Shown here piece by piece: positions 19,865-31,700 of a stretch of DNA of 64,000 nucleotides (positions are counted from its first letter, which is position 1; every line of letters starts with the position of its first letter). Both the position numbers and the translations under genes were made by a program. Origin of the DNA: Pyropia yezoensis (lineage: Eukaryota; Rhodophyta; Bangiophyceae; Bangiales; Bangiaceae). The notes beneath the pieces are model-generated. The model saw only the letters and a program-made list of their open reading frames with translations. It made no database searches and was not told the origin of the DNA. The stretch spans positions 21,798,020 through 21,862,019 of the forward strand of contig CM020620.1 of the NCBI GenBank assembly GCA_009829735.1, read 5' to 3'.

Positions 19865-22800
19865 ATTGGCGGCGGTGGAGGTGGCGGCGCCACCGCCGAC
19901 CCGTCGACGCCTGATGTCAAGCGCAGGCGCTTTGGCGGGGACGCGCCGGCCGCGCCACCGGTGGCGACGGAGGAGGAGCCCCCGCCCGTGCCGCGAAAGG
20001 CGTCGGCGGCAGGCGCCGGTGGCGCGGGCGCCGGCGATCGGCCGGGCGGCGGCGGGGACGGGGCGCCGCCGCCGCGGCTGACGTTCAAAGACTTTCTCGC
20101 CACCCAGCCCGACGACATCACGCCGGACGAAGCGCAGCGCCGGTACGAGGCGCACTGTGCGGCAGCGTCTGCGGCGCGGCCGTCTGCGCCCACGTCCTTT
20201 TTCGCCACCCACGCGGGGGAGGAGTGGTTTCGGGAAAAGTACCACCCGACCTGCCTCCGCGACCGCGCCGCCCGCATCGCGGCCGACGCTCGCCACCGGG
20301 CGACCACCTTTTCCGCCGACTTTGCGGTCCTTGGCGACGCTTGGGTGCCCCATTTGGACGTTGGCGCCGACGGCCTGCCCATCGACGGGCCCGAGGCGGA
20401 CGCGCCGGGCCGTGCGGGCAATGGTGGCGCGCCGCCGGGGAGGAGAGTCGCCGCCGTGGGGGCGGCGGGGGCGGGCGCGGCGGGGGATGCCCGTCCCGAC
20501 GGCAAGGTGGACACGGGGGGAGAGAGCGTTATTGGCACCGGGTCCTCGTCGCCGGCCGTGCAGGTGCGCGACGATGGGAAGGTGACGCGCCGGGATACGC
20601 TCTTCATCCGCGGCATCCCGCCGTCCATCACGCGGGCGGCGCTGGAGAAGGTGCTGCGGTCGGGGCCCAAGGGGGATGGCGCGTTTGAGCTGGTGCGGCT
20701 CAAGCTGGCGGACCCGAGCCCGGCGCGTCAGCTCCTCCGCTACGCATGGGCGCAGTTCGCGTCTGTGGAGAACGCGGCGGCGGCGCTTGAGGCGGTGCGC
20801 GGCGCTGAGCTTCCCGTCCCGTCGCCTGCAGGGTCATCGGCTGCTACTGCGGATGGCGCTGCTGGGGCGGCTGGCGCGGCCACGCCGACCGTGTTCCGGA
20901 TAGAGCCCATCTTCAACGTGTCCAAGCGTGAGCCTGTGGTGGACACGAGGCCGCTGCCCAAGTCCATGTCTGTCCCGTCGCGGGTTGCCCATGATGCGGC
21001 CCAATCGGTGGCGGTGATGCGCCGGCTCGACGCCCGCCGCGGGGTTGAAGATTGTCCGTTTACTGATGACCGCCTCGCGGCACTGCCGACGCCTGCCCGG
21101 CGGGTCGATTATGCGTCTGCCTACCTCCGTGCTGTCCACGCGTATGACTACTACTCGGGCAACGAGTTTGTGGACAACCCGTCGACTGTGCCACCTGCGC
21201 CAAAGCGGCGCCCGTTGACCACCGATGAGGCTGAGCGGGAGGAAGCCAACGGCTTTGGCTCATGGGAGCGCCGCGTGGACGAGCGCGCGACGGGTATGAT
21301 CGAGCGCTCCACTGAGCGCGTGCGCAGCGGCGGCAGCGACGGCGCGGCTGAGCGAGCCGCTCGCACAGAAGAGTGGCTAGGGGAGCACACCAAGGAGGAG
21401 GAAGGTGGCCGCTTCCGTTGCACTCTTCCCCCTTTCAAGCTGTTCAAGGCGCCTGCGTTTGTCCACAAGCATCTCCGCACCAAGCACGGGGAGGCGCTGG
21501 CCAAGGTGCTGGTTACCGTCGACGACAGGATCTTCAAGGAGAACTACCTTGCCGACCCTCATCGGATCGATGCGGATCCTGTGGTCGAAACAGTAGTGGC
21601 TCCGGCTCCAGCGCCAGCGCCACTCCCGCTCTCAGCTTCGTCGTCGGCGGCAGTGACGTCGGCGGTGGTGGCTGGGGTGGTTCCATCGTCGGTGGCGCCC
21701 GCATCGTCGGCGCCTGCACCGGCACCGGCTACACCGGTAGTGGCGGCCACGTCGGCACCGTTTGCTTCCATGTCCCCGCAGGTGGCCGCCGTCGCGGCCG
21801 CTCTACTCCACCCGCAGCCGCCGCCACCTCAACCTGGTCCGCCGCCTGGCATGTATGGCCACCAACCGTCTCCTGGAGGCGGTGGCGGCGGCGCTCCGGG
21901 CGGCCCACCACCTGGGTACTATGGCAACCCGCGGCCGCTAGGTTCTCTTGCCTTTCAGCCACAAGGCCACCCGCCGCCAAGTCACCCGCCGCCGGGCCAC
22001 CCGTCGTCAGGCCACGCGCCGCCCATGCGCATGCATCCAGGTGGCACGCCGCCACCCGGTGGCGGCATGTACTCTATGCACCATCCGCCCCTGGGCCAGC
22101 AGCCGCACCCGCTGCAGCAGCATCCGTCGCATGGGCACCCTCAACATGCTCAACACCCGCCACCGTATGGGCACGCTCAGCACCCGTCACACGCCCCCCC
22201 TCACCACATGCAGCACCCTCAACATCAGCAACTTCCGCAGCATCCTGGGCATCCGCGGCATTTGCAACACGGCCCACCGGGGGGGCTGCACATGGGCGGT
22301 CTCGGTGGTCATCATGGGGGGCCACCGCCACGGCAGCTGGGCGGCCCGCCCATGGGCGGCCCGCCTTTGGGTGGCAGCGGTATGGGCCCCAGTGGCATGG
22401 GCGGACCGCCTCCACTTGGCGGTGGCATGCCCCCTCATGGCTATGGGCCATCGATGCACAACATGTCGGGCCCCCACGGGGTGCCGATGGGCCACGGGCC
22501 GCCGCCGCAGCAACTGCCGCATCGACCGGGGATGGGGATGCTCGGTCCACCTGCCCCTCCGTCGCATCTGCCGCTCAACCACGGGCCGCCACCTCTGGGC
22601 ATGGGCCCACCGGGCGTCATGGGGGGGCGGCAGCACTTGGGCCTCGGCCCGCCAGGTGTACAGATGGGTGGTATGCCGCCACAGGGCGTGCGTATGGGGC
22701 CACCTCCCGGGATGCACCCACTCGCAAGTCCTGGCGGCGGCGGCAACGGTGGTATTGGTGGTGGTGGCCCTGGCGGTGGTGGCAACGGTGGCGGCGGCGG

Positions 22801-22999
22801 TGGCGGCGGCGGCGGTGGTGGCGGCGGCGGTGGGCGGGGCCGAGGACAACGGTCGAGTCGCGGCTCTCGGCGGCGGGGACAGCAGGCGGCCGCGGGCGCC
22901 CCGCCCGACGTGCGCGCTGGTGGGCGTGGCCAAGGACGGCGGTACCGCGACCTGGACGCCCCAGACGACCCGTCGCTCGTGCGCTACGACGACATTTGA
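19484..22999 (+). CDS. SE: SERRATE/ARS2 homologue
   Basis: Single-exon protein of 1171 residues from the ATG at 19484 (an in-frame ATG at 19340 would add 48). ARS2/SERRATE links the nuclear cap-binding complex to small-RNA processing and to RNA export or decay. Signature regions appear in family order: the N-terminal block LTFKDFLATQPDDITPDEA with RRYEAHC and EEWFREKYHPT (about 198-250); an RRM-like unit beginning DTLFIRGIPPSI (about 371-460); the ARS2 core RVDYASAYLRAVHAYDYYSGNEF; a zinc-finger segment with FKLFKAPAFVHKHLRTKHGE (about 645-670); and the diagnostic C-terminal YRDLDAPDD (about 1153-1161). Long Gly runs at the N-terminus, a 400-residue Pro/Gly/His/Met-rich segment before the C-terminus and a Gly/Arg tail make it longer than animal or plant forms. 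The finger shows one Cys and the two His; a second Cys is not obvious. It is expected to be nuclear. Confidence 0.92.
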
Positions 23000-25168
23000 G
23001 CTCTAGGCTGTTCGTGCACTGGTGGTGGCAAGATTGGGGGTCCGTTTTGCTCGGTGGGCTCTGGAGTGTGAGACTGGGTTGTTGACTTTTTTGTTTTTTG
23101 CTTTGTTGGGGCGGGGGGGATGCGCCGTGGCGATGGTGCGGCTACGGCACCCCTGGCGTTTATGGTGGGGCGCGACTAACGTTTCTGTGTGTTCTCTGTA
23201 GCTGCTCGTGGAATGGTTATTTTGCGCTTCCCGTGTCTATTCTCGCCCTTCGGTCCCGGTGTGGTTTCTCTTTCCCGTGGTGTCCTCAGCAGCTCCCACC
23301 TCCCCCTCCGCGTGCTGCCCGTTTGGCTCCTGTGCCCGGCCACGCTTCCCCCTTGTCGCTGGGCGGCGCGGCCGGTTGACCACTTTGCGGGGTTCTCCGC
23401 GCCTCCCTCATCGGCCCCGCTGCCCCCGCGCGTCCGCACTGCGCGTGTATGTTTTTGTGTGTGTTGTGTGCTTTGTTTTGGCCCCTCTTGCTTGTACCCC
23501 GCAACCTCAACGTCGGGCTTCTGTGTCTCGTTTTGCTGCGCGCGCGTGCCGGTGCAGGGCCACGCACATACGTTGGTCGGCGGCCGTCGCGCACACGGTC
23601 AGGCCGGCGTTCCGTCGGCCATGTTCCGCCGGCCGGCCGCGCATGGGCCGCCGGCCGATGTTGTGCTGCGGGGGGAGGGGGCGTGCGATCCGTGGGTTGC
23701 CGGTGGGGGCGCGGCGCGTGGCTACTGCGCGTCGCAGCCGGCGGGCGTGCGGTTTCCTTTGATGGGCCGCGCCCCCGCGACGCGGTCGGGGGCTGCGTGT
23801 GCCCGGGCCGTCACCGTTGCGCGCGGGTGGTGGCCACACCATCCTGCTTGGGCCGTACCACCGCGCCTGATGGTGACGCGCCTGCGCTGCCCATCTGAGT
23901 GCAGGTTGTCCACAGCCTAGTCGGCGGAGCGCCGCCGCGCACGCCGAGGTGGTGCCGTGCGTGTGGTGTGATCCCTCTGTGGGTTTTGCAGGAGTGTCGC
24001 CGTGTGCCACCTGCCCCAGCCACACGCACCCTCCTCGCCTTGTCGTGGTGGCGGCGGCACAGGCGCGCGCGTGGGCGTGCGCCCCCCGCCGCGTGGCGAC
24101 AGCGCTTGTGTGCGTGACTCGTGTTGGCGGGCGGGGGGAGCGGGGGAGGGGAGGGTGGTCGGCCGCCACACACGGGGGCACGGCGGTTGCACCTGCACCA
24201 CCCCCCGCGTGCGCGGCGATGCAATACAACGACTTTGATGGCGGGACTGTTTCTTGTTACTGCGCCGCGGCAACTCGCACATTGGCCGCAGGGGCGCACG
24301 ATCTGTAGAGGAGACGAGCACCCACCCCATCCCCCCCCCCCCACCTTCGCAAACGGCACCGGTGAGATCCGGGGGGGGGGGGGGGGGGGGGATGGCGAGT
24401 TGTCGCGCGACATAGGTACCCACATCTCAAAGAGAAGCGCCAGTGCCAGCGCGCACCCCACCCCACACCAAGGAAGCACACACACCAACGTACCATACCA
24501 GGTTGCGGCGTCTGCCGCAGAAGAACAAATAAAAACGAGGAAACGCGACAGTTTGCTGTCCCTGGCTCGGCCCTGATGCGCACCACCGGTGGCCATGGCC
24601 GTCGTCGGCTTGACGGCACAAACCTGCTTGGGCTGCGAGTGCTGTCCACCCCCAACCACACACTGAGACAAGTCATACGGACAGTGGTCGCGAGTGCCGC
24701 CAACCGATCCAAATGGAGACAAGTGGGGTGTGCTCGATCGTGCTCCAGGAGACGATCCAGACGGCCTCGGTTGCGGGGAGCCACGTGCTTCCCTCCACGC
24801 ACCCCACAAAAAAGTGAATAGATGTGTCGAGATTTATGATGTCCTCGCAGTGGCGAGGGCAAACCTACCAGCTGGATGCATTGAGTGGTAACCAGCCACC
24901 TTCGACCATGCCTTCCCGCCGCCCCGGCAGTGTGAGTTGCGCCGCACACCCCCTCCTCTGGCCATGGTTTGGCCTTTCTACCACGCGAAAAAAACAATCG
25001 GCTCTTTGGTATTCCCCCGTCTATGTATGTTCATCATTTGTCCAAACCGCGCCGCCCACGGGCCCACCGCAACACAGCGCCAGTCCCCCTCTCCCTCCCC
25101 CCCCCCCCACTCCCCCCTTGCCTTCTCTATAACGTTCCGCCTCTTCGCGCCCCCTTCTGCTTCCTTCT
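23000..25168. other. Intergenic, homopolymer-rich
   Basis: No supported gene. 23000-23250 is T/G-rich and probably the 3' flank of the ARS2 gene. 24340-24391 has a C run followed by a 21-base G run (24371-24391). AATAAA occurs at about 24529. 25095-25110 is C-rich. Minus-strand frames between 23800 and 25000 are open but show no family signature. Confidence 0.5.
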
Positions 25169-25811
25169 CTACGGGATGGGGTGGTAGCCAACACGGTTGT
25201 AGAGGTGAGCGTGCCGCCTCCTCCCCCCTCCCGCCCCGCCCCCCCCCTCCTCCTCTTCCCCCAACAGCGCTCCCTGCACCACCCCCCCCAAGCACGCCAC
25301 CACACCCAACAGCAGCACCGACGAGATGGACCGGGCCACCACATCCGCACGGGGCGTGCCGCCCACCAGCACCGCCGCGGGGAGCGGCTCGGGCGCCGCA
25401 ATGCCGCCACCGGCGGCGCCACCCGCACACGGCCCGGCCGCCACGGTCGCCCCACCCCCCCCGCCCCCCCCCCCCGCTGGCGCCCCCCCCACCTCCCCAC
25501 CCACCCCCTGCGCGGCGTCGAGGAGGCCCATGCAGCGGAGGACCACCACCGCGCCGCCCGCAGCGGTCGCCGCCACCCCCACCCCCGGGGCAACGCCAGC
25601 CGGCATCCCCCCACCGGCGCCCCACGTGCCGCCACCCACCGCCGCCCACCGCCGGGACCCCCCCGCCGCTACCCACGCCGCCACACACGCGGCGGCAACG
25701 AGGGCGGGCAAAAGGTAGTGCCCCCCCCCCCCCCCCCCCGCGGCAGCGGCGCCAGCGGCGGCGGCGACGGCGTCGCCTGCCCCCCTCCCACCACGCCAAG
25801 AACCCCCGCCG

Positions 25812-25855
<44 letters not shown>

Positions 25856-26203
25856 GTCGCCGCCGCTGCTGCCGCCGAGGGCAACCACCACCAGCGTCGC
25901 CACCACCGCCGGCGCCCCCCCCGCCGCCCATACCACCGCCGCGGCGGTGGTGGCGGCGACTCCCCCCGCGCCGACGGCGGCCCAACCCCCACCCGCGGCG
26001 GTGATACCCCGCCCAGCCGCCACACCCGCCGCGACCGCCGCGGCGGGCGCCACCAGCGGGGCGCCCAGGAAGAGGAGCAGCAGCCCCGCGGGGAGGGCGG
26101 CAAGGGCGGCCAGCCCCGCGGGCGGGCCGACGGCACCGCAAGGGTAGGGACCGAGCGCCTGGGTGGGGGGGAGGGGGGGGGGGAAGGGTGCCTCCCACAT
26201 CAT
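25169..26203 (-). CDS. Doubtful Ala/Gly-rich membrane-protein ORF
   Basis: A 344-residue frame from an ATG at 26203 that sits in a near-ideal GCCACCATGA context. Several Ala/Val/Leu/Gly-rich segments could span a membrane: LAALAALPAGLLLLFLGAPL near the N-terminus, APAVVATLVVVALGG, YLLPALVAAACVAAWVAAGG, and SISSVLLLGVVACLGGVVQG near the C-terminus. Against it, the whole region is a GCN/GGN-biased low-complexity tract, the opposite strand is also open (Pro/Arg-rich), and I recognise no family. Treat as a candidate only. Confidence 0.28.
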
Positions 26204-26640
26204 GGTGGCCACAAGATGGGGGCCGTGGGGGGAGGGGGGCGTGGGGGACGGGCGAAGGAGGGAGCGACGGGTCGGGAGTGCGGGGGAGGGGCGGGCGTGC
26301 GCGGTGCCGCCGCCAAACTTTGGCGGCGTGAGGACGTGGCCGCGGGGAGCGGCCACGCCCTCCTCCTTTCGCACCCCTCCCCGGCGTTACCTTCCCAGCT
26401 CCTTTCCCCAGCCAGCTGGCCAGCTGCTGGGAGGGCGGCACCGCCGCATCCTCCACACACAAGGTCCCATGACTGCCGGCACGCAGCGCTGATCCTGCTG
26501 GAGTACCGTCAAACCAGATCAGGTACATACAAGTGTACGCGAACAATACTAGACCGCCTTGAACAGTTCGCCAGCGGTTTTGCTCTGCTTTTTGTACAGT
26601 GCCTGTGGCACATTCACCCCGCACTGACCGCGCTATTATT

Positions 26641-27019
26641 GCAGTTCCCCGAATTTTGTCTCATGGAGACAAGAGCAACAGCGTGACAACAAGGCCATGA
26701 GCCAACCGCGTGCTGGGAGCTCGCAGCGGACCAATAGCGTGCGGTGGGCCTTGCCTTTTGATCAGGCGATGATTGGCTGCAGTCGCGGCGGACCTGGTAC
26801 CGAACGCTGGTTGGTCAGATAGCTGTTGTCTTCTCCCACCATCTCGGCGGATTTCCCTCTATCTTGTATGCACAAGTCTCGAGAAAGTCTCAGATCGCTC
26901 TGTTTCCACACTAACGCGGAGCACTCATTGGCCAGTGGTTCGCCATCTGAGGCATGCGATTGGCCTGTTGTGGGTCTGTTGTTGTTATTGTCGCCATGAG
27001 ACAAAATTTGGGGTACTGC
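26641..27019. mobile_element. Inverted-repeat (MITE-like) element with CCAAT boxes
   Basis: Terminal arms 26641-26670 and 26990-27019 match as inverted repeats in 27 of 30 positions; the shared core is AATTTTGTCTCATGG. Similarity decays inward. The 380-bp element is much less GC-rich than its surroundings and carries five CCAAT/ATTGG-type words. No transposase is encoded, so a non-autonomous DNA element is plausible. Flanking target duplications are not clear by eye. Confidence 0.5.
26727..26970. promoter_or_regulatory. CCAAT-box cluster
   Basis: CCAAT or ATTGG-type words at about 26731 (GGACCAATA), 26770 (GATTGGC), 26811 (GGTTGGTC), 26929 (CATTGGCC) and 26958 (GATTGGCC), all inside the inverted-repeat element and about 1 kb upstream of the FHA-domain gene. 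NF-Y binds CCAAT in eukaryotic promoters. That this cluster drives the FHA gene is inference. Confidence 0.35.
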
Positions 27020-27580
27020 CATATGTATGACCAGCAAGTGACGGCGCGGGCATCGTCACAAAACGATCTACCCCCCCCGGCCGTTTGGTTCTCTCTCTCT
27101 ACCGCAGCTGTTTTTTCTTCAGTGGCGTCCGTGGTTTCGAAAGTGTGCGGCCACCCCCACCGGCCCCGTCGCGACGGGACGTCAGCCGGGGGGGGGGGGG
27201 GGTTCGGGGGGGGGGGGGCTGCCACCGCCACGCCCCCGCCGAGCGGCAACGCCGTCCTCGCGGGGGGGGGGGGGGGGGGGGGCCGTGGGTGCCCCTCTGG
27301 AGCGGCGGCGGGCCCGCGCCACCCCGCCCTCCCCCCCCCCCCCACTTTGCCTGTGGCCCTACGTACAGTACATACGGGTCTGCCGCGCTCTTCCCCTCTC
27401 CCCCCCCCCCCCCCGCCCCTCCCTCGTGCCGCCGCCCGCTGCCCGCCGCCGCTGTTCCCACCCTGCCCCCGTCGCCGGCGGCTGTCTCCCCCCACTGTGG
27501 CTGTCGTTGTCCCCTGTGGCTGCGCCCCCACTGGTGCACCCGTTGCTGACGCGGGGGGGTGGGGGGGGGGGGAGGGGGGG

Positions 27581-27622
27581 GGTGGGTGGGTGGGTGGGTG
27601 GGTGGGTGGGTGGGTGGGTGGA
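27581..27622 (+). repeat. (GGGT)n microsatellite
   Basis: About ten GGGT units after a 12-base and a 9-base G run. This is a strong G-quadruplex candidate about 300 bp upstream of the FHA gene start. Confidence 0.85.
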
Positions 27623-27916
27623 GTGGGGGGGTGCATCGCGCCCGCGACCTGAGGCGCCCGCCTTTGACCGGCCACGCCTGCTTGTGGCGCCAGCCCCGTC
27701 CCCCCACTCCCCGCTGACGCTGTGTCCCGTTTTGGCTGCTCCCTGGCCGCTCCCCCCGTCCTAGTTTCCCCCGCCCCGACGCTGCTGCCGTTGCGGTCCA
27801 CGGCGGTGGTCGTCCTCCCCCCCTTCAGCCGCCGCCCTCCCCCCGCGCTGCTGGCCGCCTTGGCCCTCTTCTCCCCCCTCCGCCCCCCCCCCCCCCCCCC
27901 TCTCCGTCGTCCCATC

Positions 27917-28688
27917 ATGCGTGGCAGCGGTGGGGGCAATATGCCCACCACGAGCACCGGCCGTGGCCGGCGTGCCGACGGCCTGCGCCCGTGGGAGCGC
28001 GTCGAGCGGCGCATCGGCCTGGGCGCCCGCAGCCGCCGCGGCGGCGCGGCCGGCCGGGGGGGGCGGGACGGTGCCGCCGCCGCGGCACTGGCGGGGGCGG
28101 CGGCCGTCGCTGCCGCCCGCGCCCTGGGCGCCGCCCCCACCGTCGGCCGGGGGCGTGGCCGCGGGCGTGGCCGCGGGGGGATTGCCGCGGCGGCCGCCAC
28201 GTCGGCGGCGGCGGGGGCGGCAGCGGCGGCGGCGGCGGCGGCGTCGGCAGCGGCCGGTGGCGGTGGCGGGGGCGGCGGCGCCCCCGCCGCCCCCCCCTCC
28301 CTCGGCGCGGTCCTCCCCGGGGCGTCTGCCGTTGGCGGCCCTTGCCCCGCTGTGCCCGACGCCGCCGGCGCGGGGGGGGGTGCGTACGCCCTCCTCTGCG
28401 GGCGCGCCTTTGTCGCGTCCGAGGCGGGCACGTCGGTCAACTTTAGCTACCCCATCCGGGACGTGGCGGTGACGCTCGGCCGCTCGACGGTGGCGATTGG
28501 GGCGGTCAACCCGGCGCCGGTGGGCGCGTCGGCGCTCGTGAGTGACGTGGAGGTGGGGGTGGGGGACTCGAATAAGCTCAGCCGCCGCCACGCGCGGGTG
28601 GTGTACGAGCCCACCCGGCGGCTGTTCATGCTGCACTGTGTGGGGAAGAACGGGCTGATGCTGATCAAAGGTGCGGCATTGGGAGGGT

Positions 28689-28719
<31 letters not shown>

Positions 28720-31700
28720 GGGGTTGGGGGGTGGGAGGTTTTGTTTGCTGCTGAAGAGCGGGTTCCCGGTCTGTGGGGGAGGGGGGAGGGGGAGAGTGGG
28801 AGAAGCAGGCGTGCGGGTGAGTGGCACTCCTCTGGAATCCACACCGCCCCTGTGGTTGCCGCTGCTGTGACGCTGGCGTTCTAACCTGTGCATATTTTTT
28901 TCCTCGTTGCTGCGGGGTGTGGTGTCCTGCCTTTCTTGGCTGCCTTGTGTGCGATTGTGTTCTCTCGTCCTTCCCCGTCCCGGCTGCTCTGCACCTTCCG
29001 TGTGTCTGTCCCGCGACAGACTTGAGCGCCATCACCATGACGCCAGAGACGCCGCCGCAGCCGCTCGCATCCCGCTCCCTCATTCTGCTCGGTGACTCGT
29101 TGCTGCTCTTTCTGCTGCCGCCTGTGCAGGTGGTACCGCTGTCGCAGCAGGGTCCTCCGGGCGAGGGCCGCCTGCCGCCAGGTGGCCCTCCAGGCGGCGC
29201 CCCGCCAGGGGGCGGCCCGTCGGGGGGTGGTCCCTCTGGGGGCGGTCGGTCTGGGGGCGGTCCGTCGGGGGGTGGCCGACCTTCGGGGGTGCCCCCTGCG
29301 CCCCCCACAGCACCCCCGCCCCCCCCGCCCCCTCCTCCTCGCCCTCCTCCCCATCCCGCTGCCTCCTTCGTCGCGCCATCCAGGCCTACCACCTCCCATC
29401 CGACAGTGCCCGCCGCTGAGCCTCTCAACACCATGGACAATGATGACGTGGGGGACGGTCGCGCCATCCTGTCTGGCGTAGCACCTTCCGTGGGTGTTGT
29501 TCGCCTCCCCAGCGGTCGTCGAGTGGTTCCTCGGCCACGGGAGGATTTGGACGAGGGGTATCCGTTGTACCCCAACTCATGGCTTAAGGCGGAACACAAT
29601 GTCCTCATCACTGGCTTGATGCGCTATGGGTACGGCCGGTGGAGCAAGATCCAGGCAACCGGCGACGGACGACTGCGTCGGCGGTCGATTAACGAGCTCA
29701 TTTGCGCCTCGCGCATGCTGATGGTGCGCTGCTTCATCCACACCCCTGGCTCGGTTGAGCGTGCCGCACTCGACGCGTTGCTACGCGAGGACCTACCCCC
29801 CGGCCTGAGCGCGGCGGCGCAGAACCAGGTGCTGTCAGGCGAGTTTGTTGCTGCCGAGGCGTTTGTCGACGGCATGGAGAAGCGCAAGTTTGTGCGCTGG
29901 GCGCGCAAACTCCGTTTCCTCCGCCAGCTTCAGTCCGTTACGCGGGACGACCTGCTGTCTGCTCTCGCGCGTGGGGACCTCCGCGTGCCAGCGCAATTGC
30001 CTGCTGCTGGATGGGGGGGGATTGCTGACCGGGACTTGGTGCTCGGCAACTATGAGCACGGGTATGGTAACTCCCGTGGCCTCCTTGATGACCGCAACTT
30101 GTGCTTTCATCGTCTGTTTGGGCCACCCCGTGCCACGCGCGGTGGCAGCCGCGGTGATGTTGATGGTGACGACGATGATGATGATGAGCTGGGGGGCGAG
30201 GGCGAGCTTGAGCCGCAAATACCCCTGCGGACAGATGCTGGCAGCAGTGGCGGCCGCGCTGGCCTGCCTCCTCTTCCAGCGACGAACGCACTGCAGCGTC
30301 GTGTCAAGAGCGTGGTGGTTGTACTTTTTCGTGAGCTGGAACGTGGTACTCGCCTGGGTAGCCGCTCCTTGCCACGGCCGCAGCGGCCGGACGCGGTCGA
30401 AGGCGCTTCTATGGAGCGGGGGGGAACGATTGGCCCCGGGATGCGGAGGGAGGAATCTCTGGTGCCGATACCCGCTGACGACGTGCCCACTTCGGCCAAG
30501 CCCCGCGCTCAGCCGCGGCCTTTGGTGGGCGTTCGTCCGCCCGGGATGGCTGGTGGGCCGTTTGCGACCTTTGATCGCGAAATCGACAGCCGTGGGGTGA
30601 TCGGGGGACCTGTGCAATCTCCCTCGCTCTCAGGAGGTGTACTTGCCGGTGCCTCGACGATGCTCTCTCCCACCATCCCGGTGGCATCAACGGGCGCGTC
30701 GCTTCCCCATGGGGGCGACATCGACGAGCAGCCACGCACGCCCCCGCATTTTGGGGGAGGTGACGGCGAGGGCGGGCAGCCTCGCACCCCCCCACGCGTC
30801 GTAGGCGGCGGCGGTACTGGTGTGCTTCCGCGTACACCTCCCCACTTTGGAGTTGGCAGCGCTGACGGGCGACCGCGCACTCCGCCGCGGTTTGCTGGCG
30901 GTACCAGCTTTGTTGATGCTCAACCGTGCACCCCCCCGCGCATTGGTGATGGCGGTGCCACGGTGGCAGCTGACCGGAGCGCTCCGCGTGGGGGGGAGGC
31001 GTCTGACCGCGGTCAAGGGGGCGGGCGCCTCCCTGCCGACGGTCTTGATGGCCGCGCCAACACACTAGTTGGAGCGGCGGGGGCGCTGGGTGGCGGTTCT
31101 GAGCTTGGCGATGTTAGCCGGTCTGGTGCGAGAGACCCGTTGCCGCTAAGCAGCGGGCGCCCCGCAGGTGCCTTCGGTGGCCGCCATCATCTGCAATTGG
31201 ACCCTCGCGTGGCGCTTACGCTGGAGCGTGCCATTTGTTCCATTGGTCTCGACTATAGGCGACCTGAGGGTGCCCGCGAGGAGGTCGTTGACTGGCGATG
31301 GTTCCTCGAGCGTGTACCTCCGCTGGCTCACCTCTCCGAAGCGGTTGTGCACAACGCATTTTCACAGCTGATGGCTGAGTCTCGCCATGCGGTGAATGGG
31401 CAGGACGAAGGAATGAGTGGCCAGATCGAGGCGCTCCTGGCGGTGCCCACATACCGTCAAAATGTGCCCTACGCGCCGCTCTACGATGATGTCCCGCCTG
31501 ACATCGCGGAGCTGGTTGGCCTGGACCGGGGCGAGGGCGATGTCCAAGGTGGAGTGTTTAACCTCACCGCCGCCCGCGGAGCGCGCGTGCTTGAGCGCGT
31601 ATCCCTTTTTTACTTTCTGCGCCTGACGGTGTTGCCACATCGTGGGCTTGCCCAAGTCCTCCGCGGGATGAAGCGGTGGCGGGACCTGCCCCTCTGGTGG

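Noticed and set aside
23811-24997. Minus-strand frames containing words such as TRDHCPYDLSQCVVGGGQHS
   Set aside because: Looks partly protein-like, but I could not place a start, splice sites or a family, so I did not call it.
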